From an uncultured Prevotella sp. (GTDB taxonomy: Bacteria; Bacteroidota; Bacteroidia; Bacteroidales; Bacteroidaceae): a stretch of DNA of 62,161 nucleotides. The notes under the pieces are model-generated. The model was not told the origin of the DNA and did not search any database. It saw nothing but the letters and a program-made list of their open reading frames with translations. Location of the stretch: NCBI GenBank assembly GCA_946402275.1, contig CAMIVY010000019.1:1-62161 (forward strand). Reading direction: 5' to 3'. Below are positions 52,380 through 61,478 of this stretch, one piece after another; the stretch's first letter is position 1, and each line of letters opens with the position of its first letter. The translations under genes were made by a program, and so were the position numbers.

Positions 52380-52859
52380 ATGAAGAAATTGGTTTTTGTC
52401 CTGGTGGTTATGATGGCTTTCGTGGCTTGCTCAAAGCAACCGAAGGCTCCTTTTAACTATCGTGGTTTGGCTTTCACAATGCCTGTCGCCGAGTTTGTTG
52501 ACTCGATGAATGCTCGTGGATATGCCGTTGACAGTGCCGCTTCCGACAGTGGTCGTACGGTAGTCTTCGCCAATCCGCAGGAACCCATCCGTGTGCTTGC
52601 TGCCTTTTCGGGTGACAAGCTGCAGGTTATCCAGGAGAGTTATCTGGCTAGCAGCAATGACAGCACTCGCATGTTGTGGCAGCAGATTCGTGACGGACTG
52701 GAGAAAGACTTGGAGGCATGGCCCGACTGCCCTATCTTGAAGGACGACCACAAGGTGGCTAACTTTGATACTTCCGATGGCTTCATCTCCGTTATCTTGG
52801 AGAATACTTATACCCCAACGCTAACAGTACGTTACGAGCCTAAGAAGGAAGAGAAGTAG
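52380..52859 (+). CDS. Small lipoprotein of unknown function
   Basis: A 159-residue lipoprotein, signal MKKLVFVLVVMMAFVAC with lipobox FVAC. The body (FNYRGLAFTMPVAEFVDSMN and a C-terminal TPTLTVRYEPK) is not recognised. It lies in the asd transcript before a bidirectional terminator. GTG 52371 in frame is an alternative start but less typical. Confidence 0.7.
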   Translation: MKKLVFVLVVMMAFVACSKQPKAPFNYRGLAFTMPVAEFVDSMNARGYAVDSAASDSGRTVVFANPQEPIRVLAAFSGDKLQVIQESYLASSNDSTRMLWQQIRDGLEKDLEAWPDCPILKDDHKVANFDTSDGFISVILENTYTPTLTVRYEPKKEEK

Positions 52860-52880
52860 AAAAGCGAAGTGATAAAAGCA

Positions 52881-52909
52881 AAAGAGAGCCTGCAAGCTCT
52901 CTTTTTTCG
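52881..52909. terminator. Bidirectional terminator
   Basis: AAAAGAGAGC-CTGCAA-GCTCTCTTTTTT serves the asd operon on plus and the tRNA pair on minus. Confidence 0.9.
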
Positions 52910-52912
52910 TGT

Positions 52913-52986
52913 GTCGACACTTGGACTCGAACCAAGGACCCCCACCATGTCAAGGTGATACTCTAACCAGCTGAGCTATGCCGACC
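52913..52986 (-). tRNA. tRNA-Val (anticodon GAC)
   Basis: Acceptor GTCGGCA / TGTCGAC, anticodon stem TCACC / GGTGG with loop TTGACAT (anticodon GAC), and GGTTCGAGTCC T-arm. CCA not encoded. Confidence 0.93.
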
Positions 52987-52991
52987 TTTGT

Positions 52992-53072
52992 GCGCCTGAC
53001 AGGACTCGAACCTGCACGTCGCGAGACACTAGATCCTAAGTCTAGCGCGTCTACCAATTCCGCCACAGGCGC
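52992..53072 (-). tRNA. tRNA-Leu (anticodon TAG)
   Basis: Class II tRNA with acceptor GCGCCTG / CAGGCGC, anticodon stem CTAGA / TCTAG with loop CTTAGGA (TAG) and a long variable arm. Five bases upstream of tRNA-Val(GAC) in the same transcript. Confidence 0.94.
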
Positions 53073-53083
53073 TAAAGTGGGTG

Positions 53084-53091
53084 CAAAGTTA
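53084..53091 (-). promoter_or_regulatory. -7 promoter box of the tRNA-Leu/tRNA-Val pair
   Basis: Minus strand reads CGTAACTTTGCACCC, 11 bases before tRNA-Leu. Confidence 0.75.
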
Positions 53092-53132
53092 CGAAAAAAA
53101 AGTGAATAATGAAAAGTGAATAGTGAAAAAAT

Positions 53133-54125
53133 TTACTTCACGAGTAGTTTTCTTGCCGTTTCTATGATTTCATCATCTTCGGATGTGCCTATGGATACCT
53201 GGATGTCGGGGACTATGCCGAACTCCGTCTGTTGGCGGTCTCGGTCGTACATCGGACAGGCAGAATAGCGTACGCTCCATCCGTTGGGCAGCGAGTTGCT
53301 CATAGGCATTCCGCTACCTCCTCCCGTGTGGTCGCCAACTATTTTGACATTAGGAAGGGCGCGCATCATGACGGCAAATGTATTGGCAGCGCTAAAAACA
53401 CTACGGTTGGTCAGCACACAGACGCCCTTGTGCCACCGAATATTCCGTGAAGGTTCAAGGTATTGCGGTTCCATATCCGAGAAGTCGCTATGCCCTGTTC
53501 CCGTTTTATGCTGCATATAGCCTACGAGTGTTTTCTCATGTACAAAGCGTGCTGTCAAGAGCTCTGCAGTGGTCAGGTCTCCGCCACCATTGTTTCGGAT
53601 GTCGATGATGAGTCCTCTGCAGAGAGCCAGATATGCTAAGACGTCGTCCAGATTACCTTCGCCAATAGGCTGTTGGAAGGATTCATAGCGAATATATCCG
53701 ATGTTGTCGTCGAGTATGCGGTAACGAAGTCCGCTGGCTATCTTGTAGTCTGTACCCAGATAGCGTCGCTCCAGCGAGTCGTTGAAATTCTTTGGGTAAG
53801 CCTCTTGCCACGCCCAATAGCGTCCGTAGTCCATCGAGTAAGTGAGGTTCACGTGTCCGTCGCGCAACTCGCTCAGCATGTTGCACAATACTTCGAACAA
53901 CTGGTCTTCGTTCATCTTGTCATCCACGCGTACCTTATATTTATGATATACCTCGTTCCAGTCGAGTCCGTATTCATGCTGCTTATAGTCAAAGAAGCAA
54001 TAGTGCTCGTCCAAGATCTGCCATAGCGCCTCGAAATTTCCCGTTGGACTGTTCTGACGTTCTTCGGCATCTACGCAGGATGTTAGAAGGACAAATGAAA
54101 CCAAATAGACTAGATACTTTTTCAT
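53133..54125 (-). CDS. S41-family peptidase lipoprotein (Tricorn/CtpA-like core)
   Basis: A 330-residue lipoprotein with signal MKKYLVYLVSFVLLTSC. The N-terminal helical domain contains ALWQILDEHYCFFDYK and LRDGHVNL. The S41 core has GLIIDIRNNGGGD (about 171-183) and the nucleophile Ser245 in TNRSVFSAANTFAVMM, then VGDHTGGGSG. No PDZ domain is evident between them. It likely degrades peptides at the outer membrane or surface. Its ATG overlaps the stop of the DUF3316-like gene by four bases, so the two are coupled. Confidence 0.88.
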   Translation of the reverse strand: MKKYLVYLVSFVLLTSCVDAEERQNSPTGNFEALWQILDEHYCFFDYKQHEYGLDWNEVYHKYKVRVDDKMNEDQLFEVLCNMLSELRDGHVNLTYSMDYGRYWAWQEAYPKNFNDSLERRYLGTDYKIASGLRYRILDDNIGYIRYESFQQPIGEGNLDDVLAYLALCRGLIIDIRNNGGGDLTTAELLTARFVHEKTLVGYMQHKTGTGHSDFSDMEPQYLEPSRNIRWHKGVCVLTNRSVFSAANTFAVMMRALPNVKIVGDHTGGGSGMPMSNSLPNGWSVRYSACPMYDRDRQQTEFGIVPDIQVSIGTSEDDEIIETARKLLVK

Positions 54126-55012
54126 AAGGCGTGAGAAATGAGAGAAAAACGTTTGGTAAAGCCGATGATGAAGCGGTGGGTATAGATATGCTGGCGTAGT
54201 CCGTTGACTTTTGACTGCTGCATGTTACCCAGATAGCCTATTCGGATGGAATACTTACGGTTGATGGGAGTGTCGAGGGTGAACAGGTGTCGCCACTCGG
54301 GGGCACATACAAACGTGGTAGGCACGATATTATGGTCGTAGTTTCCACGTGAGAAAATCTCGTAGTACGACTGTCCATAGTTGGGCGAGAACTGCACACC
54401 CGCCAGTGGCAGGTTTGCCTCATAGCGCGCCAGCACCTTCTTTCCGAATAGCTGGAAGCGATAAGCCGCTGCTACCGTGGGCATGATGTTCAAGTGGGCA
54501 CGTGCCTGAGCGGGGTTGTTGGAATTAGATGTGTTATAGATAAATCCCAAGGAGGCATTCAGTACTCCACCAGCCTGCAGACGCAACTTTCCGTCCATCA
54601 GCTGCCAGCTATATAACTTTCCCCAATAGAGGTTATAGGCACCCTCCAGCTCGCTTTTCTTGTTAACACGGTCCTTGACGGTGGAGAGGTTTGCCTCATG
54701 CTCCACGATGGTTGACCATCGGCTTGCCGTGCGTTGCCGTTCTGTGTGCGAGAGATAGCTTGCTCCAAACCCTTTGAAGTGTTCTGCTGACAGATAGGTG
54801 TCGAGCACATTCGTGCCACCAATGCCTATCATCTGACTATTGGTGATCACCTTTATACTATCGTCAGACTGGGCATTGCAAATGAGAAATGAGAAATGAG
54901 TAATGAGTAATGCCAATGAATAATGAAGAATAGTACTATGCCAAAAAGAGCTTTTGGCATTTCTTATTCTTCGGCCTAAAGGTACGAAGCGACCAAGGTC
55001 GAGTTTTTCCAT
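54122..55012 (-). CDS. DUF3316-like outer-membrane protein
   Basis: A 296-residue protein resembling DUF3316, a Bacteroidetes family of unknown function and likely beta-barrel character (YSIRIGYLGNMQQSKVNGLRQ, THRFIIGFTKRFSL). The signal peptide ALLITHFSFLICNAQ is read from a CATTACTCATTTCTCATTT dispersed repeat, and the ~35 residues before it cross a hairpin and a GCGACCAAGGTCG repeat, so the true start is uncertain. ATG 55012 is used; ATG 55033 overlaps the topoisomerase gene and a TTG nearer the hydrophobic core is possible. Confidence 0.65.
   Translation of the reverse strand: MEKLDLGRFVPLGRRIRNAKSSFWHSTILHYSLALLITHFSFLICNAQSDDSIKVITNSQMIGIGGTNVLDTYLSAEHFKGFGASYLSHTERQRTASRWSTIVEHEANLSTVKDRVNKKSELEGAYNLYWGKLYSWQLMDGKLRLQAGGVLNASLGFIYNTSNSNNPAQARAHLNIMPTVAAAYRFQLFGKKVLARYEANLPLAGVQFSPNYGQSYYEIFSRGNYDHNIVPTTFVCAPEWRHLFTLDTPINRKYSIRIGYLGNMQQSKVNGLRQHIYTHRFIIGFTKRFSLISHAL
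54880..55011. repeat. Composite dispersed repeat inside the 5' end of the DUF3316-like gene
   Basis: Plus strand: AATGAGAAATGAGAAATGAG tract, a perfect hairpin ATGCCAAAAAGAG ... CTTTTGGCAT, then CCTAAAGGTACGAAGCGACC and AAGGTCGAG. Confidence 0.7.
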
Positions 55013-55019
55013 TTCAATA

Positions 55020-57755
55020 TTACTCGTCTTCATCGGGGAAGAAATTAATGGTAAGCTGACCCGTCAACTCGTCTATCACCTGTTGCTGACTCTTACCTGC
55101 ATCGGGATCCAGGTTTTCCTCTTCCTCTTCATTGTCTGCGTTCTCCGTGCTTTTAGTTGGCTCAGGGAATCGCAATGGTTCCAGCTCTTCTATCTTTTCC
55201 AGCTGGAAAGTGGTGAGTCGCTTACCCTTGGCCTTGAATCCTTTGACGGAGATAAACTGCTCAGCGTCAATCTCTTCTGCGCCTCGGAATGCGTCATTGC
55301 CACCATAGGTTATCTGCAGGCGGGGGTAGAACGTGTCGGTGAGCAGCAACTGCAGTGAGTTGGCATTCTCGCCGATGAAATTCTGCTTGCGTTTGGTAGC
55401 CTCCATGAGGAATCGTTTGATGTACGGATATCCTTGATTGTCAGCGTCAAAGAGTACGCAGGTCCATACCTTATCGGCTGCATATTTCTCGATGTGCTGG
55501 ATGTTGTCCTCGAAGTGGTTGTTGGGATCGTAGTTGGTAAGGTAATAGTCACCATTCTTGAGGATGACCAATATCTGGTCGCCGTCAAAGAATTCGCCCA
55601 GCAGTTGTCCGTGCTCATCGTAGTTCAGGCGGTTTACGTCGGGGTCGTACCATACCTTTCGACCTCCCAGTGTGGAGTGTCCTCGGCTCTTCATGCCGAT
55701 GCGGTGTATCTGATACTTCGTCAGCAGATTACCCTTTGCACTACGTCCTTTGATCATTACCTCGGAGAAGTCTTTGTCGAAGAACACTTTCTTCATCTTG
55801 GGTGCGGGGTCTAGTGTTACCTTGATAACCTCTGCCTCGCCATTGGGATTGGATGTGAAATAGACCACACGCGAACCCTTGGTGCCTGCCGTGATGTCGT
55901 ATTCACGGTCGCGAGTGACTGACGATACATTGAAGCGCTTGATGTAGTAGTAGCCCTTGGGACCGTCACGATAGACGGCATTGTATATGGTACGCTGGTC
56001 GTTCTTCTTGAACACATCCACCCAGATAATGTTCTTGCCTACGAACAGCTTGTCGGCTACGCGTACAATTTTGAACTTACCGTCTTTGTAGAAAATAATC
56101 AGGTCGTCGATATCTGAGCAGTTGCACACGAACTCGTCCTTCTTGAGACTAGTACCGATGAAGCCGTCCTGACGGTTGATGTATAGTTTCTGATTGGCTT
56201 CCACCACCTTGGTAGCCTCGATGGTGTCGAAGTTGCGTATCTCAGTCAGTCGCGGATGGTCCTTGCCATACTTGTCCTTCAGGAACTGGAACCACTGTGC
56301 CGTCACCTCCACGAGGTTGGCCAAGTCGCGGTCTATCTCCTCTATCTCGGCCTTGATGCGTGCCATCAGTTCGTCGGCCTTGTCCTTGTTGAATTTCAGG
56401 ATACGCTGCATCTTGATTTCCAGCAATTTCAGAATGTCGTCTTTGGTAACCTCACGAATCAGTTGCGGATAGAAGGGAGTCAGTCGCTCGTCGATATGTT
56501 CGCAAACGGCATCAATGGTGGGTGCCTGTTCAAATTTCTTGTCTTTATAGATACGTTCCTCGATGAATATCTTCTCCAGCGAGTAGAAATGCAGTTGCTC
56601 CATCAACTCGCCCTTGCGGATTTCCAATTCCTGGCGTATCAGGTCCTTGGTGCGGTCTGTGGAATGGCGAAGCACGTCACTCACCGTGAGGAATTGCGGT
56701 TTGTTGTCCTCAATCACACAACAGTTTGGTGATATGTTGATTTCGCAGTCGGAGAAGGCGTAGAGAGCATCCAGCGTCTTGTCGCTCGACACACCAGGAG
56801 CCAGTTGCACCTGTATCTCCACCTTCGAGGCGGTAAGGTCTTCCACATGGCGGGCTTTAATTTTCCCCTTGTCAATAGCCTTCAGGATGGAGTCAATGAT
56901 GGTTTCCGTAGTCTTTGAGAACGGAATCTCGCGGATTACCAGTGTCTTGTTGTCCAGTTTCTCTATCTTGGCACGTATCTTCAGCGAACCACCTCGCTGT
57001 CCGTCGTTATATTTCGAGACGTCGATGGAACCGCCGGTGGGAAAATCTGGATAGAGGTGGAACTCCTCGCCGTGCAGATAGGCGATAGCGGCGTCGCACA
57101 ACTCCACGAAGTTATGGGGAAGAATCTTCGACGACAATCCTACGGCAATACCCTCTGCCCCCTGTGCCAACAGCAGCGGGAATTTGACGGGAAGTGTGAT
57201 AGGCTCCTTGTTCCGGCCATCGTACGACATCTGCCATTCCGTAGTCTTTGGGTTGAACACGGTGTCCAGCGCAAACTTGCTGAGGCGTGCCTCGATATAT
57301 CGTGGAGCAGCAGCCCTGTTGCCTGTCAGGATGTTACCCCAGTTTCCCTGCGTGTCTATCAGTAGGTCCTTCTGGCCCATCTGCACCAATGCGTCACCGA
57401 TAGAGGCGTCGCCGTGGGGGTGAAACTGCATGGTGTGTCCCACGATGTTGGCCACCTTGTTGTATCGTCCGTCGTCCATGCGCTTCATCGAGTGCAGGAT
57501 ACGGCGTTGCACGGGCTTCAGTCCGTCCTCGATATGAGGGACGGCACGCTCCAGGATGACATACGATGCATAATCCAGAAACCAGTTCTGATACATGCCG
57601 CTCAGGTGGTGTACTGCTGCTGCATCGAAGCGGTTCACGGGTGTATAGTCTGAATGCGCCTCGACACCTTCGGTGGTTTCGGTGTTCTCAGCACCTTCTG
57701 TACCTTCTGTGCTTTCTTTGCTCTCAGAAATCGGGTCTTTTATTTCGTCGTCCAT
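55020..57755 (-). CDS. parC: DNA topoisomerase IV subunit A (ParC/GyrA family)
   Basis: A 911-residue subunit that cuts and passes DNA. An acidic Ser/Glu-rich N-terminal tail precedes the breakage-reunion domain. There GLKPVQRRILHSM and HPHGDASIGDALVQM lead to the active Tyr (about 153) in AAAPRYIEARLS. A coiled-coil tower and a beta-propeller-like C-terminal half follow, with an acidic end (EEEEENLDPD). The missing GyrA-box pattern and sequence style favour topoisomerase IV. The -7 box TATATTTG lies at 57785-57792. The ParE gene is not in the window. Confidence 0.9.
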   Translation of the reverse strand: MDDEIKDPISESKESTEGTEGAENTETTEGVEAHSDYTPVNRFDAAAVHHLSGMYQNWFLDYASYVILERAVPHIEDGLKPVQRRILHSMKRMDDGRYNKVANIVGHTMQFHPHGDASIGDALVQMGQKDLLIDTQGNWGNILTGNRAAAPRYIEARLSKFALDTVFNPKTTEWQMSYDGRNKEPITLPVKFPLLLAQGAEGIAVGLSSKILPHNFVELCDAAIAYLHGEEFHLYPDFPTGGSIDVSKYNDGQRGGSLKIRAKIEKLDNKTLVIREIPFSKTTETIIDSILKAIDKGKIKARHVEDLTASKVEIQVQLAPGVSSDKTLDALYAFSDCEINISPNCCVIEDNKPQFLTVSDVLRHSTDRTKDLIRQELEIRKGELMEQLHFYSLEKIFIEERIYKDKKFEQAPTIDAVCEHIDERLTPFYPQLIREVTKDDILKLLEIKMQRILKFNKDKADELMARIKAEIEEIDRDLANLVEVTAQWFQFLKDKYGKDHPRLTEIRNFDTIEATKVVEANQKLYINRQDGFIGTSLKKDEFVCNCSDIDDLIIFYKDGKFKIVRVADKLFVGKNIIWVDVFKKNDQRTIYNAVYRDGPKGYYYIKRFNVSSVTRDREYDITAGTKGSRVVYFTSNPNGEAEVIKVTLDPAPKMKKVFFDKDFSEVMIKGRSAKGNLLTKYQIHRIGMKSRGHSTLGGRKVWYDPDVNRLNYDEHGQLLGEFFDGDQILVILKNGDYYLTNYDPNNHFEDNIQHIEKYAADKVWTCVLFDADNQGYPYIKRFLMEATKRKQNFIGENANSLQLLLTDTFYPRLQITYGGNDAFRGAEEIDAEQFISVKGFKAKGKRLTTFQLEKIEELEPLRFPEPTKSTENADNEEEEENLDPDAGKSQQQVIDELTGQLTINFFPDEDE

Positions 57756-57784
57756 TTTTATGTAGTTATCGGGAAAAATTCGTG

Positions 57785-57863
57785 CAAATATACGAAAAAT
57801 CTTCGATTCGTGCAAATTTTGAGCCAAGCTTTTCTCATATTTCAAAAAATAATAGTATCTTTG
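57785..57863. promoter_or_regulatory. Divergent promoters of parC and the amidohydrolase
   Basis: Minus-strand TATATTTG (57785-57792) reads into parC; plus-strand TATCTTTG (57856-57863) reads into the gene at 57938. Confidence 0.7.
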
Positions 57864-57937
57864 CAAGCAGAGACGATGAACTAAGAACAGTTTATTTTCG
57901 AGGATATTACCTTTACATAACTATAAATATTAGCATT

Positions 57938-59575
57938 ATGAAACAGACTATTATTCTCGGCAACATCATTACGATTGATGAAAAAAGGCCTTTTGCCAAG
58001 GCTGCAGTAGTTAAGAACGGCATATTCTCATATATCGGAGACGTAGAGGAAGCAAAGAAACTTGCTGGTGCCGACGCAAAGGTGCTGGACTATGGCAACA
58101 ACTTTATCTATCCAGGTTTTATTGAGTCCCACTGTCACGGCAGCTTTGCCGGAGAACGTGCTATCGGACAGGCGAACTTGATGGCGGCAGGCTTAACAAA
58201 TTATCCGAAATATCGAGAGATTATCAAAGAATTTATTGCGAAGAATCCGCAACGCGACTTCTACGTGGCTGCCGGTTGGGTTGAAAATGAAGAATACGTC
58301 ACCAAGTCATTTCTGGACGAGATTTGTTCTGACAAACCGCTCTTTATGCAAACTGGCGGCGGACACTCTATTCTTCTCAATACAAAGGCGATGGAATGGG
58401 CAGGAGTTGATGCAGAGTATGCAAAAAAATGGGGTTATGACTTGGTACATGTAGATAAGAATGGTGAACCTGACGGCTATCTCTGCGAAGGTCCTGTGTT
58501 TGAAATAGTACCGAAGTTGCCTACTACGGTGAGAGACATCAAGGATTATCTGCTCTCTTGGCAGGAGTTTGCGTTTAGCAAAGGTTATACTGCCGTTGGT
58601 GATGCTGGTGCGGATGTTATACATCGCGCTGCTCCACAGGCATACGATGAACTACAGAAGGAAGGCAAGCTGAAGCTGCGCACCTACGCCTATATGTATG
58701 TCACCGACAACATTGAGAGCCCCAAGGCAGAGATTGCCCGCATTGCTGCCCAGCGTGCCCAGATGAGCGGCGAATACTTCCACATCGTGGGCGTCAAGGC
58801 GTACCTCGATGGTGTGACGGAAGCACATACCGGTTGGCAGAACCAAGATTACCTTGACACACCTGGATATCACGGAGCAGAGCGCTTCAACGACCACGAC
58901 AAGATGGTACAGATGATTGTGGAGGCCAACAAGGAGGGTATGTCCGTACACGTTCACTCTGAAGGTGGTGGTGCTACACACTATATGTTGGGATGTATCG
59001 AGGATGCTGAAAAGATTACCGGCAACAAGGACCAGCGCAACGTTCTGGCTCACCTGCACTTCGTAACCGATGAAGATGTCCGTCGTATGGCAGAAACCGG
59101 TTCCGTAGCAGCAGTTCCACCACTATGGACACCAGCCGTTCCGGGCATTTATGACCAGGAAATAGTATATGTAGGTAAGGAATTGGCAGATCAGGCATAT
59201 CCTATCAAGTCATTCTATGATGCAGGAGCCAACGTAGTGTTCCACTCCGACTATCCTGTATCTCCGATGATGGACATCAAGTTCAGCATTTATATGGCAG
59301 AGAAGCGTAATGCTCCAGCAGGATTCATGGGAATTGAAGGCGTCAAGGCACGTAATCTAAAGGAGGTTATCACCCGCGAGCAGTCGCTGCGTGCTATGAC
59401 CATTAATGTTGCACGCCAGTTCCATCAGGAGCACCGCCTGGGTTCTATCGAGGTCGATAAGATTGCCAACATGACAGTATTCGACTGCGACTTCCTGCAT
59501 GACGACATCGAGAAGGTGGCACAGGCTAATATCGTAGCCACCATAGTCGATGGCGAAGAAGTCTTTAAAGCATAA
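57938..59575 (+). CDS. Metal-dependent amidohydrolase (YtcJ-like)
   Basis: A 545-residue cytosolic hydrolase. The beta-sandwich start ILGNIITIDEKRPFAKAAVV and PGFIESHCHGSF (His65 and His67 metal ligands) are followed by further ligands in VHVHSEGGGATH and LAHLHFVTDE, and Asp in VVFHSDYPVSP. This is the YtcJ/amidohydrolase-3 pattern; the substrate is unknown. I use ATG 57938, 74 bases after the -7 box; the frame upstream overlaps parC and its promoter. Confidence 0.87.
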   Translation: MKQTIILGNIITIDEKRPFAKAAVVKNGIFSYIGDVEEAKKLAGADAKVLDYGNNFIYPGFIESHCHGSFAGERAIGQANLMAAGLTNYPKYREIIKEFIAKNPQRDFYVAAGWVENEEYVTKSFLDEICSDKPLFMQTGGGHSILLNTKAMEWAGVDAEYAKKWGYDLVHVDKNGEPDGYLCEGPVFEIVPKLPTTVRDIKDYLLSWQEFAFSKGYTAVGDAGADVIHRAAPQAYDELQKEGKLKLRTYAYMYVTDNIESPKAEIARIAAQRAQMSGEYFHIVGVKAYLDGVTEAHTGWQNQDYLDTPGYHGAERFNDHDKMVQMIVEANKEGMSVHVHSEGGGATHYMLGCIEDAEKITGNKDQRNVLAHLHFVTDEDVRRMAETGSVAAVPPLWTPAVPGIYDQEIVYVGKELADQAYPIKSFYDAGANVVFHSDYPVSPMMDIKFSIYMAEKRNAPAGFMGIEGVKARNLKEVITREQSLRAMTINVARQFHQEHRLGSIEVDKIANMTVFDCDFLHDDIEKVAQANIVATIVDGEEVFKA

Positions 59576-59602
59576 AAGAGTACGATAGCGGACGACATAA
59601 AG

Positions 59603-59634
59603 CGGAGCAACCATTTTTGGTTACTCCGTTTTTC
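59603..59634 (+). terminator. Terminator after the amidohydrolase
   Basis: CGGAGCAACC-ATTTTT-GGTTACTCCG stem followed by TTTTTC. Confidence 0.88.
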
Positions 59635-59697
59635 ACTTTTGACATTTAATTTAAAGAAATCAGGGTATCTTTTGGGAACCGAAGGCGTATTAATTTC

Positions 59698-59755
59698 AAA
59701 TGGTAAAGGTGTGAAGCGACCAAAGGTAGTGCGGAAGAGGAAAAAAGGGGGCGCT
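59698..59755 (+). repeat. Dispersed GCGACCAAAGGT repeat, variant
   Basis: AAGCGACCAAAGGTAGTGCG followed by GAAGAGGAAAA, almost the wording at 9282-9306 except that TCGAGCG is replaced by AGTGCG. No gene is seen between the terminator and the promoter at 59799. Confidence 0.65.
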
Positions 59756-59798
59756 CCCTTTTTCTCTTTTTTTTCTTTGTGTTTTGCGAAAAACTTCG

Positions 59799-59806
59799 TA
59801 TCTTTG
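59799..59806 (+). promoter_or_regulatory. -7 promoter box of the carboxylesterase
   Basis: CTTCGTATCTTTGCACTC; ATG 59852 is 45 bases downstream. Confidence 0.75.
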
Positions 59807-59851
59807 CACTCATCTATCGAAATACAACAGAAATAACTAAAAAATAATGCT

Positions 59852-61438
59852 ATGAGTGCGATTGAAGAGAAATTGATGGCTAAGTACGGTGAGAACAAGC
59901 CGATTGCCGACCATAATTATGATGCATCGCTGGCCACCAAGTGTGTGAATGGCATCTTTGTGGGCAAAAAGGTGGAGAACATCATTTCCTATAAGGGTAT
60001 TCCTTTTGTGGGTCAGCAGCCCGTGGGCAACATGCGTTGGAAAGCTCCTGTGGATGTTACGCCGAACGACGGGGTCTATGAGGCCTATTATTACGGAAAG
60101 AGCCCTGTTCAGGCACCGGGCGACCCTGCAGCCCTTTATCCTATGGGTGAGGACTGCTTGTATCTGAACTTGTGGAAGTCGGACGATGATGGTGCAAAGA
60201 AGCCGGTCATCGTGTGGATTTACGGTGGCGCTTTTGAGGTCGGCGGAACGACTGACCCTCAGTATGACTGTCATAAGCTCGTGAAAGAGAACCCCGACGT
60301 GATTGTTGTGACTATCACGTACAGGGTCAGCTTCTTCGGTTTCCTGCATCTGTCGCACCTGTCGGACGGTAACGACTATCAGGATGCTGCCAATCTGGGA
60401 CTCATGGACCAGATTAAGGCGCTGAAGTGGGTTCACGAGAATATTGCAGCCTTCGGCGGTGATCCCGATAATGTGACCATCTGGGGCGAGTCTGCTGGAG
60501 GTGGAAGTTGTACGCTACTTCCGCTGGTCAAGGGCTCTCATCAGTATTTCAAGCGTGTCATCTCACAGAGTGGTGCTCCTGGTCAGACGAGATCACCGGA
60601 GCAGGCCATTGCCGTTACGGATAAGTTGATGGAAAAACTCGGCTGCAAGACCGTTTCCGACCTTATAAAGGTTAGTGCAGAGAAGATTGCGGAAGTGTGG
60701 ACGGACCTGTTCGGATTTTATCAGACACTCGGTATGCCTACGTTTCCGGAAAGGGACGGCCGTTTCCTGCCACTGGACACGTGGGAGGCATACGCCAACG
60801 GAGCGGCAAAGGACATAGCGTTTCTGCAGGGCTGTAACAAGGACGAGATGAATACTTTCCTGGGAGCAACCGGTGTGGATGTCTGGAACGCATGGGCCAA
60901 GAACCGCATGGAGGGTGAAATGGCCCGATTGACGGACAAGGAGAGGGAACTGGTGATGAGCTGGTGTAATGACATCAAGGGCGAAAGCTACGAACCTTCC
61001 GTCCAGCTGTTCAGCCAGATTATGTTTGTCGCACCGCAAATCAGACTGTCCGAGCTGCAGACCCAGGCGGGTGGCAAGTCATATACCTACTACTACAGGG
61101 TGGAATCGTCTCAGCCATTCATCAAAGCCGGTCATGCCTCAGAGTTGTCAGTGGTGTTTGCCCATCCGGAACTCGACGACTTCACGGGAAGATTGTATGA
61201 CGAGACATTCTGCAAGACCGTGCGTAAGATGTGGATACAGTTTGCCAAGACGGGCAATCCGTCGCTTACTGCCGACCAGTCTCCTGACGGTAAAGCCAAG
61301 GAGTGGCCACTGTACGACCTTGAGGACAAGAAGGTGATGGTGCTCGACGAGAACGACATCCATACAGCCAAGGAATCCGAGCTAAAGATAGTGGATTGGG
61401 AGAGAACCTATTTCCTGACCAAGTATTATATGCCTTAA
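59852..61438 (+). CDS. Type B carboxylesterase
   Basis: A 528-residue alpha/beta hydrolase. The type-B start YKGIPFVGQQPVGNMRWKAP, EDCLYLNLW, oxyanion GGAFEVGG, and the nucleophile Ser214 in WGESAGGGSC are clear; a candidate catalytic His is in AGHASEL (about 428). No signal peptide, so it should be cytoplasmic. Its natural ester substrate is unknown. Confidence 0.9.
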   Translation: MSAIEEKLMAKYGENKPIADHNYDASLATKCVNGIFVGKKVENIISYKGIPFVGQQPVGNMRWKAPVDVTPNDGVYEAYYYGKSPVQAPGDPAALYPMGEDCLYLNLWKSDDDGAKKPVIVWIYGGAFEVGGTTDPQYDCHKLVKENPDVIVVTITYRVSFFGFLHLSHLSDGNDYQDAANLGLMDQIKALKWVHENIAAFGGDPDNVTIWGESAGGGSCTLLPLVKGSHQYFKRVISQSGAPGQTRSPEQAIAVTDKLMEKLGCKTVSDLIKVSAEKIAEVWTDLFGFYQTLGMPTFPERDGRFLPLDTWEAYANGAAKDIAFLQGCNKDEMNTFLGATGVDVWNAWAKNRMEGEMARLTDKERELVMSWCNDIKGESYEPSVQLFSQIMFVAPQIRLSELQTQAGGKSYTYYYRVESSQPFIKAGHASELSVVFAHPELDDFTGRLYDETFCKTVRKMWIQFAKTGNPSLTADQSPDGKAKEWPLYDLEDKKVMVLDENDIHTAKESELKIVDWERTYFLTKYYMP

Positions 61439-61478
61439 CTGTTTATATCGATTCATTAATTTAAAACGACAAAATAAT

